DNA from: Burkholderia sp. 4M9327F10
GTDB lineage: Bacteria; Pseudomonadota; Gammaproteobacteria; Burkholderiales; Burkholderiaceae
Reading direction: 5' to 3'
Assembly: GCF_005503145.1 (NCBI RefSeq)
Contig: NZ_SCNV01000003.1
Span: 269,819-333,818, forward strand
Length of the DNA stretch: 64,000 bases
The translations under genes and the position numbers were made by a program. This document shows, piece by piece, positions 1-7,749 of the stretch (its first letter is position 1; every line of letters begins with the position of its first letter). The notes beneath the pieces were generated by a model that worked only from the letters and a program-made list of their open reading frames with translations, was not told where the DNA came from and searched no databases.

Positions 1-108
1 CTCATAGCGCGCCTCGCCGGCCGTAATGTTGGTGAATTCGAACACGGTGGTGATGGCCAGGTTGATTACCTGGAAACCGGGGTAGAGCACGATTCCGATC
101 CGCAACAT
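1..108 (-). CDS. GlxA-family transcriptional regulator, N-terminal fragment (gene continues off the left edge)
   Basis: Only the first 36 codons lie in the window, read leftwards from an ATG at 108-106. The peptide begins MLRIGIVLYPGFQVINL, the typical opening beta strand and loop of the DJ-1/PfpI-like domain that precedes an AraC-type DNA-binding domain in GlxA-family regulators. A GGGAA stretch sits just upstream of the ATG. The gene is divergent from the SDR oxidoreductase at 248-1057, an arrangement often seen when such a regulator controls the neighbouring dehydrogenase; that control is inference. The C-terminal DNA-binding part cannot be seen here. Confidence 0.7.
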   Translation of the reverse strand, partial: MLRIGIVLYPGFQVINLAITTVFEFTNITAGEARYE

Positions 109-247
109 GATGATTCCCTGGTGAGAGGCAACTGACGGTCTGGCGATGGCCTAAAAGGTGGCATCTATGACATTGGAGACACTCCATTATGCGCTTACGC
201 TGTGTTTCATGCAGACCGACATGGGTCGGTGCAAATGGAGAGATCTA

Positions 248-1057
248 ATGAACGACACGACACACAAGGGCACAGCCCTCATTACCGGTGCTTCTTCGGG
301 AATCGGCGCAGTTTATGCCGAGCGCCTTGCCCGCCGCGGCTACGACCTGATTCTGGTTGCCCGCAACCGCGAGCGCCTGGATACGCTGGCCAATCGTCTG
401 ACAACTGCGACGGGCCGTTCGGTGGAAGTGGTCGCCGCCGACCTGGGCGTCAAGGCGGACGTGCGCCGCGTCGAAGAGATTCTGCGCACCGATTCGAGCA
501 TCACCATGCTGGTGAACAATGCCGGCATCGGCGGCGCCGGGCCGCTGCTCGTTTCCGACGTCGACAAGATGGAAGCGATGATCGAATTGAATGTCACGGC
601 GCTGACGCGCCTCACCTATGCGATTGCACCGGTGTTTGTGGCGCGCGGCAGCGGCACCATTGTCAATATCGCCTCAATCGTGGCGGTGGCGCCGGAAGTG
701 CTGAACGGCGTATACGGCGGCACCAAGGCATTCGTGCTGGCGTTTAGCCAGTCGCTGCATCACGAACTGGCCGCCAAGGGCGTGCGCGTGCAAGCCGTGT
801 TGCCGGGGGCCACCCGCACCGAGTTCTGGGACATTGCCGGTCAGCCCGTGGAAAACCTCCCGGAGGCTATCGTGATGAGCGCCGACGATCTCGTCGATGC
901 GGCGCTCGCCGGTCTCGATCTGGGCGAACTCGCGACGGTTCCCTCGCTGCCTGACGTGGCGGACTGGGAGGCATTCGAGGCAGCCCGCGCCGCGATGGGC
1001 CCAAAGCTGTCGCGCAGTCAGCCGGCGGCGCGTTACGGGGTGCGCGCGGCGGGATAA
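248..1057 (+). CDS. SDR-family NAD(P)-dependent oxidoreductase
   Basis: A 269-residue short-chain dehydrogenase/reductase of classical length. The Rossmann cofactor motif TGASSGIG is at residues 13-20, NNAG at 90-93, a catalytic Ser near 143, and the catalytic YxxxK pair at Y156/K160. The frame is open further upstream to 158, but GGAG stands 6 bases before the ATG at 248 and the extra residues do not resemble the family, so 248 is the start. Substrate is unknown. It is divergent from a GlxA-type regulator and lies upstream of a LysR regulator, either of which might control it. A GC-rich hairpin follows at 1075-1099. Confidence 0.88.
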   Translation: MNDTTHKGTALITGASSGIGAVYAERLARRGYDLILVARNRERLDTLANRLTTATGRSVEVVAADLGVKADVRRVEEILRTDSSITMLVNNAGIGGAGPLLVSDVDKMEAMIELNVTALTRLTYAIAPVFVARGSGTIVNIASIVAVAPEVLNGVYGGTKAFVLAFSQSLHHELAAKGVRVQAVLPGATRTEFWDIAGQPVENLPEAIVMSADDLVDAALAGLDLGELATVPSLPDVADWEAFEAARAAMGPKLSRSQPAARYGVRAAG

Positions 1058-1074
1058 GCCAGCACGCACGCCAT

Positions 1075-1099
1075 AGCGGCGGCTGCGCTTGCCGCCGCT
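1075..1099. terminator. GC-rich hairpin after SDR gene
   Basis: A perfect 9-bp inverted repeat (AGCGGCGGC / GCCGCCGCT) with a 7-base loop lies 18 bases past the SDR stop codon. It has no T tract, so it may stabilise the mRNA 3' end or aid termination rather than act as a classical intrinsic terminator. Confidence 0.45.
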
Positions 1100-1225
1100 G
1101 ACACGATTGCTGAGGCCCAGGACCACTATGCGGTAATCTCCAGACGCTCAGTTCAGCATTCGGCGGCGCAGAGCCATGAGCCTCGCCGCCAACTGCTTAT
1201 CGTTGCGTCTATTACGAGGTGCCCT

Positions 1226-2158
1226 ATGGATTATCTGGAGAGTCTGCGGGTGTTCCGCGCTGTTGTTGAAGCGCGCAACTTTACGCGCGCTGCGGATATG
1301 CTCGGCCTGACCACACCGATTGTGTCCCGCTCGATCTCGGGACTCGAGCGGCGTCTGGGCAGCCGTCTGTTTAACCGGACCACGCGGCAGGTTTCGCTCA
1401 CCGAGGCGGCAGAACGTTTCTACGAAGGTTGCGCACGAATTCTCGACGATCTGGAAGCGCTCGAAGCGGACGCATCATCGCAGACTCTCGAGCCGAGCGG
1501 GGTGCTGCGCCTCGTTGCGCATACGACGGCTACTGTCAACCGGCTGGTGCCGCTGATCTCCACCTTCAAGCGCAAGCACCCCAAAGTGAGCCTCGATGTG
1601 ACGCTCACGGAGCGGCCCGTCGATCTGGTGGCGGACGGTTTCGACCTCGGCATCGTGCTGCCTTTCATGCTGAGCACCGAGACTGTTGTCACGCGGCTTC
1701 TGGAGCGCATGTCTCTTGTTATTGTGGCGAGTCCGGCATATCTGAAACGGCATTCACGGCCGACCCATCCGTCCGATCTGGCCGACCATACTTTTGTGGT
1801 GTTTTCGCCGGCGTTTCGCAAACCCCAGTTGACCTTCCGCCTCGGCGCGGAGGAACTGGCCGTGCCGCTCAGGTACGACATCGCATCGAATAATGCCGTG
1901 TTCAATCGCGAGATGGTGCAGCAGGGCTTTGGCCTCAGTTTTGTGCCGGCGGCTATCGTCCAGGATGAACTGGCCAGCGGAAAGCTGGTGGCTATTCTTC
2001 AGGAATTCGAAGTAGTTGATGCGGAAATTGATCTGCGGATCGCGTATAACACCCGCACGCTGTTGCCGGCCAAGGTGAAAGCGTTTGTCGAGCACGCGGC
2101 GGAGTTTTTTGCTGAGGTGTCGGGTGCGAATGCGGTGGCGGATTCCGGGCGGAGGTAA
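1226..2158 (+). CDS. LysR-family transcriptional regulator
   Basis: A 310-residue LysR-type regulator, the usual length. The N-terminal winged helix-turn-helix (about residues 1-60) reads as family standard, with FTRAADMLGLTTPIVSRSIS forming the recognition region and the RLGSRLFNRTTR turn. It is followed by a periplasmic-binding-protein-like effector domain (about 90-295). GAGGT precedes the ATG at the expected spacing. The subtype with MDYLESLRVFRAVVEARNFT openings often acts on nearby oxidoreductases; the SDR immediately upstream is a candidate target, but no operator is evident. Confidence 0.9.
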   Translation: MDYLESLRVFRAVVEARNFTRAADMLGLTTPIVSRSISGLERRLGSRLFNRTTRQVSLTEAAERFYEGCARILDDLEALEADASSQTLEPSGVLRLVAHTTATVNRLVPLISTFKRKHPKVSLDVTLTERPVDLVADGFDLGIVLPFMLSTETVVTRLLERMSLVIVASPAYLKRHSRPTHPSDLADHTFVVFSPAFRKPQLTFRLGAEELAVPLRYDIASNNAVFNREMVQQGFGLSFVPAAIVQDELASGKLVAILQEFEVVDAEIDLRIAYNTRTLLPAKVKAFVEHAAEFFAEVSGANAVADSGRR

Positions 2159-2516
2159 TCCGTGTGATGGTTGGCTGGTTTGTGCGCATGCGCATGCGCA
2201 GGCTGGATCATTTCACGTTAGCGCTGGCGTGTTGGCCGAGGGCTCGGCATCGGTGGGCAGCGCGGAAGCGCCGGCAGTCCAGGGGCGTCCGTTGCATTCA
2301 CGGCGCAGGGCCGTCATACTTGCTTGCAATGTGTGCAGTATGGGCAGCGTTACGGAGTGTCGAACCCGCCGTTCACTGGGCCGTATCAGGTTCGGCTTGC
2401 GCTTGAGGTCGCCGCGGTTACCCGGCAGAATTCGATCCGGGATATTTCGCTGGTGACGATTTTCTGCAACACACGTTGACACTATGAAATTAACTGTTGG
2501 TGGAAAGGGGAACTCG
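2159..2516. other. Non-coding gap of about 360 bp
   Basis: No credible gene. The only structure I see is an 18-bp perfect palindrome of alternating purine-pyrimidine, TGCGCATGCGCATGCGCA, at 2183-2200. The remainder is presumably the upstream region of the MNT/HEPN pair. Confidence 0.5.
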
Positions 2517-2858
2517 GTGAATCCATCCGTTGATCCGATAACAGCTCATGCCGCGGAAGTATTTCTGAAGCGCATTGCCAGCCAGTATCCGTTGAGCAGG
2601 GCGCTTCTTTTCGGTAGTCGTGCCCGGCACGACTACAACGACGAGAGCGACGCTGATATTGCGGTCATTCTTCACGGTGAGCATGGGGAGCGCACGGACA
2701 TTGCCCTCGATATGGCAGGAATGTCGTTCGATGTGTTGCTGGAAACCGGGGTGCTGGTGGGGGCCCTGCCCCTGTGGGAGGATGAAATGGAGCATCCCGA
2801 TCTGTTCAGCAATCCGGTATTGATTGAGAACATCAGGCGAGAGGGCATTCCGCTGTGA
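2517..2858 (+). CDS. MNT-type nucleotidyltransferase (antitoxin-like partner of HEPN)
   Basis: Minimal nucleotidyltransferase of 113 residues. The polymerase-beta-fold motif is plain: GSRAR at residues 33-37, then D45 and D47 in the SDAD strand as metal ligands. A GTG start at 2517 is preferred over the in-frame ATG at 2484, because an AGGGG Shine-Dalgarno lies 6 bases before the GTG and nothing suitable precedes the ATG. The gene overlaps the HEPN gene by 4 bases (GTGA), indicating translational coupling. In characterised MntA-HepT pairs the MNT protein neutralises its HEPN partner by nucleotide modification; whether this one does so is inference. Confidence 0.85.
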   Translation: MNPSVDPITAHAAEVFLKRIASQYPLSRALLFGSRARHDYNDESDADIAVILHGEHGERTDIALDMAGMSFDVLLETGVLVGALPLWEDEMEHPDLFSNPVLIENIRREGIPL

Positions 2859-3193
2859 GCAGGACGCACTCGGACTTCATGGCGAAGGCAGACCGGGCGC
2901 TCGAAGAGGCGCGAGTACTGTTACGGGCCGGCGGCTACGAAGGGGCGTGCAATCGTGCGTACTACGCCATGTTTGATGCCGCACACGCGGCGCTGCTGGG
3001 TAGCGGTGTGGCGGATAAGTCACCTGAAACGCATAGCGGGCTGATTGCCGCGTTCGGTTTGAAGTTGGTGAAGGGTGGTCTTGTTCAACCGGAATTTGGT
3101 AGGGCTTTGCGGCAGGTCGAAAGTCTGCGGGGGATCGCGGACTACGGCGTCGAAGCGATCCCGCCAGACAAAGCTCGCTGGGCTGTTGCCTAG
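2855..3193 (+). CDS. HEPN-domain protein, C-terminally truncated by an amber stop
   Basis: A 112-residue HEPN protein coupled to the MNT gene by a GTGA overlap. The core helix NRAYYAMFDAAHA is at residues 33-45; the position where active RX6H HEPN RNases carry His is Asp41 here. The reading frame stops at TAG 3191-3193 straight after KARWAVA. If that TAG is read through, the frame continues AEGFIGAVRQLLAR to a second TAG at 3236-3238, matching the usual C-terminal helix of the family. The gene therefore looks like a CAG-to-TAG nonsense mutant missing its last 15 residues. Function of the shortened protein is uncertain. Confidence 0.82.
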   Translation: MSRTHSDFMAKADRALEEARVLLRAGGYEGACNRAYYAMFDAAHAALLGSGVADKSPETHSGLIAAFGLKLVKGGLVQPEFGRALRQVESLRGIADYGVEAIPPDKARWAVA

Positions 3194-3421
3194 GCTGAGG
3201 GTTTTATTGGGGCCGTGCGCCAGCTACTAGCGCGGTAGCTACATCAGGAATCCAAAGAAATTTACGATCCTTCGTCGCGGAGTGGAGGCGGATTGCCCCC
3301 GATCTGATCGGCGCGCTCGCCGTTCGCGTTCGCTGTTTCGGCACTGACCACCAATCCTTACCAAATTACAGAGATAACACTCAACGGAACAGACGATAAA
3401 TCGAACGAGCGTGCGCATAGA

Positions 3422-3466
3422 ATCTCCTCCGACGTATCACCAAAATCGGTTAAAAACGGAGGAGAT
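3422..3466 (+). promoter_or_regulatory. Leader hairpin that covers the OmpW ribosome binding site
   Basis: A perfect 10-bp inverted repeat, ATCTCCTCCG at 3422-3431 and CGGAGGAGAT at 3457-3466, separated by 25 bases. The right arm contains the GGAGGAG Shine-Dalgarno of the OmpW-like gene, whose ATG is at 3470. In RNA the left arm is a complete anti-Shine-Dalgarno, so the folded leader would hide the ribosome binding site. Function as a switch is inference and depends on transcription starting upstream of 3422. Confidence 0.6.
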
Positions 3467-3469
3467 GAA

Positions 3470-4201
3470 ATGAAAAGGGTACGGGGTTTCGGTGTAACGG
3501 CCGCATTGTTGTTGGCAAGCACGGCCGCGCAGGCGCAGAGCGCTGGTGATTTCGTCACGGACGTCGGCTGGTTTCATCTTGCGCCGCAGGACTCCAGCAA
3601 GCCGCTCACTGTCAACGCACTCGGCACGAGCGTAACGGAGGCCGGCACGGGCGCGACGGTTGACGATGCGGACACGTTTGGTCTTACGGCCACCTACTTT
3701 TTCACCGATCACATCGCCACGACCGCCGTGCTCGGCGCACCGCCGAAGTTTCACTTGACCGGCACCGGGTCGCTCGCGGCCCTCGGGCAAATTGGATCTG
3801 CATACGAGTGGAGCCCGACGCTGCTCCTGAAGTATTACTTCAACGATGCGCAGAGTCGCTTTCGTCCATACCTCGGCGCGGGTGGATCGTACGTCTGGTA
3901 TAGCGGTGTGAAATTGAGCCAGGCTGTATCGAGTGGCAGCTTTTTGTATTCGCAGACATATGGCACTGCCCTCGAGGGGACGACTACGGCGAAGTTGAGC
4001 AGTTCTTTTGCACCTGTCATCAATGCGGGCTTCGCCTATAACATCGACAAACATTGGTCGGTCGACGTCTCGCTTTCATATATGTGGCTATCAACGCGGG
4101 CTACGCTGACCACGCACTCCGAAGTTGGAACCGTGACCAGTAGTACGAAGCTCAAGCTTGACCCGATCATTTCGTTTGTTTCTATCGGGTATCGGTTTTG
4201 A
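3470..4201 (+). CDS. OmpW-family outer membrane protein
   Basis: A 243-residue OmpW/AlkL-type eight-stranded beta barrel. Residues 1-22 form a signal peptide ending AQA. The mature part contains alternating amphipathic strands, the family phrase DTFGLTATYFFTDHIATTAVLGAPPK in its expected place, NAGFAYNIDKHWSVDVSLSYMWL towards the end, and a terminal aromatic residue (FVSIGYRF), the BAM-recognition signature. Such porins pass small hydrophobic or charged molecules across the outer membrane. GGAGG stands 8 bases before the ATG but is enclosed in the leader hairpin at 3422-3466. The gene stands alone. Confidence 0.9.
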   Translation: MKRVRGFGVTAALLLASTAAQAQSAGDFVTDVGWFHLAPQDSSKPLTVNALGTSVTEAGTGATVDDADTFGLTATYFFTDHIATTAVLGAPPKFHLTGTGSLAALGQIGSAYEWSPTLLLKYYFNDAQSRFRPYLGAGGSYVWYSGVKLSQAVSSGSFLYSQTYGTALEGTTTAKLSSSFAPVINAGFAYNIDKHWSVDVSLSYMWLSTRATLTTHSEVGTVTSSTKLKLDPIISFVSIGYRF

Positions 4202-4537
4202 CGGATGATAAGGTTGCTGGGCGCGGGGCGGCGGCCAAGAGCCGCTGAGCCCCTCCAGGAAAGCGGCCGCTTCGCGCCCACGCCATATCCGGTTGTCCCC
4301 ATTCGGACACCCACCATCCAATACGCGACATCGGCAAATTACCTGTGACGCATTGCACCATCGCTTCAAACACCCACCCAGCAAGCCTCCCAGCCTCCTC
4401 CTAACACCTGTGCTTTTCTGTGCGTGTCGTATTTCCGCAAGCGTCTGTCGCAAATAGTCGGCCTGTCGGGGTTTTTTCTGGCAACTATGTAGGCAGACAG
4501 TGCGGGCCGGCGCCAGCACAACGAGGAGATGGATTCG
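4202..4537. other. Upstream region of the choline transport operon
   Basis: About 335 bases without a gene between the OmpW stop and choV. It must hold the choline operon promoter, but no clear -35/-10 pair or operator stands out by eye. Confidence 0.4.
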
Positions 4538-5707
4538 ATGAATTCCCCAAAGGTCGTGGTCGAAGGATTATGTAAGGTTTTCGGAGCCAATCCCAGGCTG
4601 GCGCTCGATATGCTGGCAAGCGGCTCCACCAAGGACGAGGTGCATGCGAAAACCGGCCATATAGTCGGTGTTCACAACGTGTCCTTCGACGTGCAGGAAG
4701 GTGAGATTTTCGTGCTGATGGGCCTGTCGGGTTCCGGCAAGTCGACGCTGATCCGCCTGATCAACCGGCTGGTCGAGCCGACCGCGGGCAAGGTGCTGGT
4801 CGACGGCCGCGATATAGCCGCCGTGCGTCGCTCCGAGCTGACCTCGCTGCGCCGCACCGATATGAGCATGGTGTTCCAGTCGTTTGCGCTGATGCCGCAA
4901 CGCACGGTACTCTCGAATGCCGCGTTCGGTCTTGAGGTGGCGGGGGTGAACCGCAAGGAACGCGAAAAACGCGCCCTGGGCGTGCTCGAACAGGTCGGCC
5001 TCGCGAACTTTGCGCAGAAGCTGCCGGCTGAGCTGTCCGGCGGCATGCAGCAGCGTGTCGGTCTGGCGCGTGCGCTGGCGGTCAATCCGTCGTTGATGAT
5101 CATGGATGAAGCGTTTTCCGCGCTCGATCCGCTTAAGCGCAAGGAAATGCAGAACGTGCTGCTGGAGCTGCAAAGGAACCAGCGCCGCACGATCATGTTT
5201 GTCTCGCACGATCTCGAAGAGGCGCTGCGCATCGGCAACCGGATTGCGATTATGGAAGGCGGCCGGGTGGTGCAGATCGGCACGCCGCAGGAAATCATCA
5301 GCAACCCGGCCGACGACTATGTGCGCGCGTTTTTCGAAGGCGTCGATACAAGCCGCTATCTGACCGCCGGCGACCTGATGCAGACCAACGATATCCCGCT
5401 GGTGCGCAATCTCGATCAAACGAGCGTCGCGGCTTCGCTAAACGGCAGCGCCGAGTATGCGTTCGTGCTGGATGCGGAACGGCGCATTCGCGGCTTTGTG
5501 ACCCGCGATGCGATCGGCAACGCCGCGCCCGATCTGCGCAAGGTGGAATGCATTTCGCTGGGTGCGTCGCTGGAACATGTGGTGTCGCGCGTCTGTGCCA
5601 ATGCGACCGCGTTGCCGGTGGTGGATGACGAAGAGCGCTATTGCGGTTCCGTCAATCAGGCCGCTGTCCTGAAGGTTCTTACGCGCAATCGAGGTTCCCA
5701 TGTCTGA
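4538..5707 (+). CDS. choV: Choline/betaine ABC transporter ATP-binding protein (ChoV/ProV-like)
   Basis: A 389-residue ATPase of the glycine betaine/choline importer class. Walker A GLSGSGKST is at residues 62-70, Q-loop Gln114, signature LSGGMQQ at 166-172, Walker B LMIMDEAF at 186-193 and H-loop His224. A C-terminal extension after about 270 corresponds to the CBS-like regulatory part found in ProV/OpuAA. GAGGAG touches the ATG at 4529 but sits 8 bases before the ATG at 4538, so 4538 is the start. It overlaps choW by 8 bases. Choline as the substrate is inferred from the ChoX-like binding protein encoded at 7750-8691. Confidence 0.88.
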   Translation: MNSPKVVVEGLCKVFGANPRLALDMLASGSTKDEVHAKTGHIVGVHNVSFDVQEGEIFVLMGLSGSGKSTLIRLINRLVEPTAGKVLVDGRDIAAVRRSELTSLRRTDMSMVFQSFALMPQRTVLSNAAFGLEVAGVNRKEREKRALGVLEQVGLANFAQKLPAELSGGMQQRVGLARALAVNPSLMIMDEAFSALDPLKRKEMQNVLLELQRNQRRTIMFVSHDLEEALRIGNRIAIMEGGRVVQIGTPQEIISNPADDYVRAFFEGVDTSRYLTAGDLMQTNDIPLVRNLDQTSVAASLNGSAEYAFVLDAERRIRGFVTRDAIGNAAPDLRKVECISLGASLEHVVSRVCANATALPVVDDEERYCGSVNQAAVLKVLTRNRGSHV

Positions 5708-6602
5708 GATGATCCCGCTCGGCCGCTGGGTCGACGATTCCGTTCACTATCTGCTCGATCACGACGCGAATACCTTCGACGCAGTCGGCAAGGCTATCGA
5801 GAGCTTCGCCGCGCTGATCGAACATGGCCTGCAAGCGATTCCGATGTGGGCGTTGATGGCCTTCTTTATCGGCATCGGGCTGTGGCGGGTGGGCTGGCGT
5901 TTCGCGTTCTTTACGACGCTCGCGCTGTTGCTGATCTATGCGACCGGCTTCTGGGACGAGACCGTGATTACGCTTGGCCTCACGCTGTCGTCGACCCTGA
6001 TCAGTCTGCTGTTTGGTATTCCGCTCGGTATCTGGACTGCCAAAAACAAGCATGTGGCCATGGTGGTGCGGCCGATTCTCGATCTGATGCAGACCATGCC
6101 CGCGTTTGTCTATCTGATTCCTGCGGCAATGCTGTTCGGTCTCGGGCGCGTGCCGGGGATTCTTTCCACGGTGATCTTTGCGATGCCGCCCGCCGTGCGT
6201 CTGACGAGCCTCGGTATCCGTCATGTCAACCGCGAGATTGTCGAGGCAGGCCAGGCCTTCGGCTGCACACCGTGGCAACTGCTCTACAAGGTGCAGTTTC
6301 CAAACGCGCTGCCGTCGATCATGCAGGGCGTCAATCAGACCATCATGATGGCGCTCTCGATGGTGATTATTGCTTCGATGGTCGGCGCCGGCGGTCTCGG
6401 CAACGATGTGCTGGCGAGTATCCAGCGCCTCGATATCGGACTCGGTTTCGAAAGCGGTCTTTCGGTGGTGCTGCTGGCGATCATTCTGGACCGGATCACC
6501 GAAAGCTTTGGCCGCTCGCCGGGCGCCGCCACCGCGCCGCGTTTTGCAGGCTTGCGCAATGTCATGCGGGTGCGCCGCGAACAGCCGGCCGTACAAAGCT
6601 GA
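5700..6602 (+). CDS. choW: Choline/betaine ABC transporter permease (ChoW/ProW-like)
   Basis: A 300-residue inner-membrane permease with six or seven hydrophobic segments. It carries the binding-protein-dependent transport loop EAGQAFGCTPWQLLYKVQFPNALP (EAA-type motif, about residues 181-204) that docks with the ATPase. The start codon lies within the end of choV, an 8-base overlap, so the pair is translationally coupled. It should form the channel of the importer with ChoV and the periplasmic ChoX. A perfect inverted repeat follows at 6657-6686. Confidence 0.88.
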   Translation: MSEMIPLGRWVDDSVHYLLDHDANTFDAVGKAIESFAALIEHGLQAIPMWALMAFFIGIGLWRVGWRFAFFTTLALLLIYATGFWDETVITLGLTLSSTLISLLFGIPLGIWTAKNKHVAMVVRPILDLMQTMPAFVYLIPAAMLFGLGRVPGILSTVIFAMPPAVRLTSLGIRHVNREIVEAGQAFGCTPWQLLYKVQFPNALPSIMQGVNQTIMMALSMVIIASMVGAGGLGNDVLASIQRLDIGLGFESGLSVVLLAIILDRITESFGRSPGAATAPRFAGLRNVMRVRREQPAVQS

Positions 6603-6656
6603 CCTTTCGAACAAGAACACAGAAGCCCACCTTAACCCGTTCGAATTCAACTCGCG

Positions 6657-6686
6657 CATCGCGAAGGCCTTCAGGCCTTCGCGATG
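6657..6686. terminator. Perfect 14-bp inverted repeat between choW and the GlxA regulator
   Basis: CATCGCGAAGGCCT and AGGCCTTCGCGATG are perfect reverse complements separated by TC. It could end or stabilise the choVW transcript. There is no T tract. The right arm ends in the ATG at 6684, so it would also fold over that start codon of the following regulator if that start is used. Confidence 0.6.
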
Positions 6687-7721
6687 GAACAACTCACCCT
6701 GAGCATCATGGAGCGCGACGTGACGCCTGCTACGACTGAATCGGCCCGCTCGCCCCGACTTGGCGCGCCATTGTCGAGTCTTGCGCATTTCGGTTTTCTG
6801 ACGCTGCCCAGCTTTTCGATGATCGCCTTCACGAGCGCGATCGAAGTCTTGCGCATGGCCAACTATGTGGGCCGGGCACAGCATTACCGCTGGTCGGTGC
6901 TGACACCGGATGGTGTCGCGGTGCGGGCCAGCAACGGCATGACGGTCAAGCCGACTCGCACGCTCGAAGAGGCGGGTATGCCCGATGCGCTGATCGTGTG
7001 CGGCGGTACGCAGATTCGCAGCGCGGTCGATTCCGACGTCAAGGCCTTGCTGGGCGATGTGGCGCAGCAGGGCGTACCGCTTGGCGGCATCTGCACAGGC
7101 GCTTATGCGCTGATGTCGGCGGGTCTGCTGGACGACTATCGCTGCACCGTGCATTGGGAGGATCTGTCGACGCTGCACAAGGAGTTTCCACGCGTGCATT
7201 TCGCGGACGAACTGTTTGTGATCGATCGTGATCGCCTGACGTGCACCGGCGGCACGGCGCCGCTTGATCTGATGCTGAATCTCGTGGGTGGCCGCTTGGG
7301 GCAAAATCTTGCTGCTCAGGTATCCGAACAATTTATCCTGGAGCGTATTCGTAGCGCCAGCGATCCGCAGCCCATTCCTGTCGACGCCCGGGTGGGTTTT
7401 TCGCGTGCGGAGCTGATCGAGGTGGTGCGCCTGATGGAGGCGAATATCGAGGAGCCGCTCTCGCTGGAGGAACTTGCGCGCCTCGTGCAGCTTTCGCAGC
7501 GTCATTTGCAGCGCATGTTCAAGGTGTATCTGAGCGTATCGCCGACGCACTACTATCTGACGCTGCGTCTGCGCCGGGCCCGCGATCTGTTGCGCACCAC
7601 CGATGCATCCATTGCGCGCGTCACGACAATATGCGGGTTTCACTCGCCGTGTCATTTCAGCAAGGCATACCGGGCGCAGTTCGGCCATGCGCCGAGTGTG
7701 GAGCGTCGTCAGGCCAATTAA
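6684..7721 (+). CDS. GlxA-family (DJ-1/PfpI plus AraC HTH) regulator of the choline cluster
   Basis: A 345-residue regulator with an N-terminal DJ-1/PfpI-like amidotransferase fold (about residues 30-200; GGICTGAYALMSAGLL contains the nucleophile-elbow Cys region) and a C-terminal AraC double helix-turn-helix (about 240-340, LSLEELARLVQLSQRHLQRMF). GbdR and CdhR, the Pseudomonas regulators of choline, betaine and carnitine catabolism, have this architecture, and its place between choW and choX suggests it senses betaine-type metabolites. The start is uncertain: ATG 6684 lies inside a perfect inverted repeat, and ATG 6708 is the alternative; neither has a strong ribosome binding site. Confidence 0.85.
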   Translation: MEQLTLSIMERDVTPATTESARSPRLGAPLSSLAHFGFLTLPSFSMIAFTSAIEVLRMANYVGRAQHYRWSVLTPDGVAVRASNGMTVKPTRTLEEAGMPDALIVCGGTQIRSAVDSDVKALLGDVAQQGVPLGGICTGAYALMSAGLLDDYRCTVHWEDLSTLHKEFPRVHFADELFVIDRDRLTCTGGTAPLDLMLNLVGGRLGQNLAAQVSEQFILERIRSASDPQPIPVDARVGFSRAELIEVVRLMEANIEEPLSLEELARLVQLSQRHLQRMFKVYLSVSPTHYYLTLRLRRARDLLRTTDASIARVTTICGFHSPCHFSKAYRAQFGHAPSVERRQAN

Positions 7722-7749
7722 GTCAACAACAAGCGTGGAGAGAACAGAA

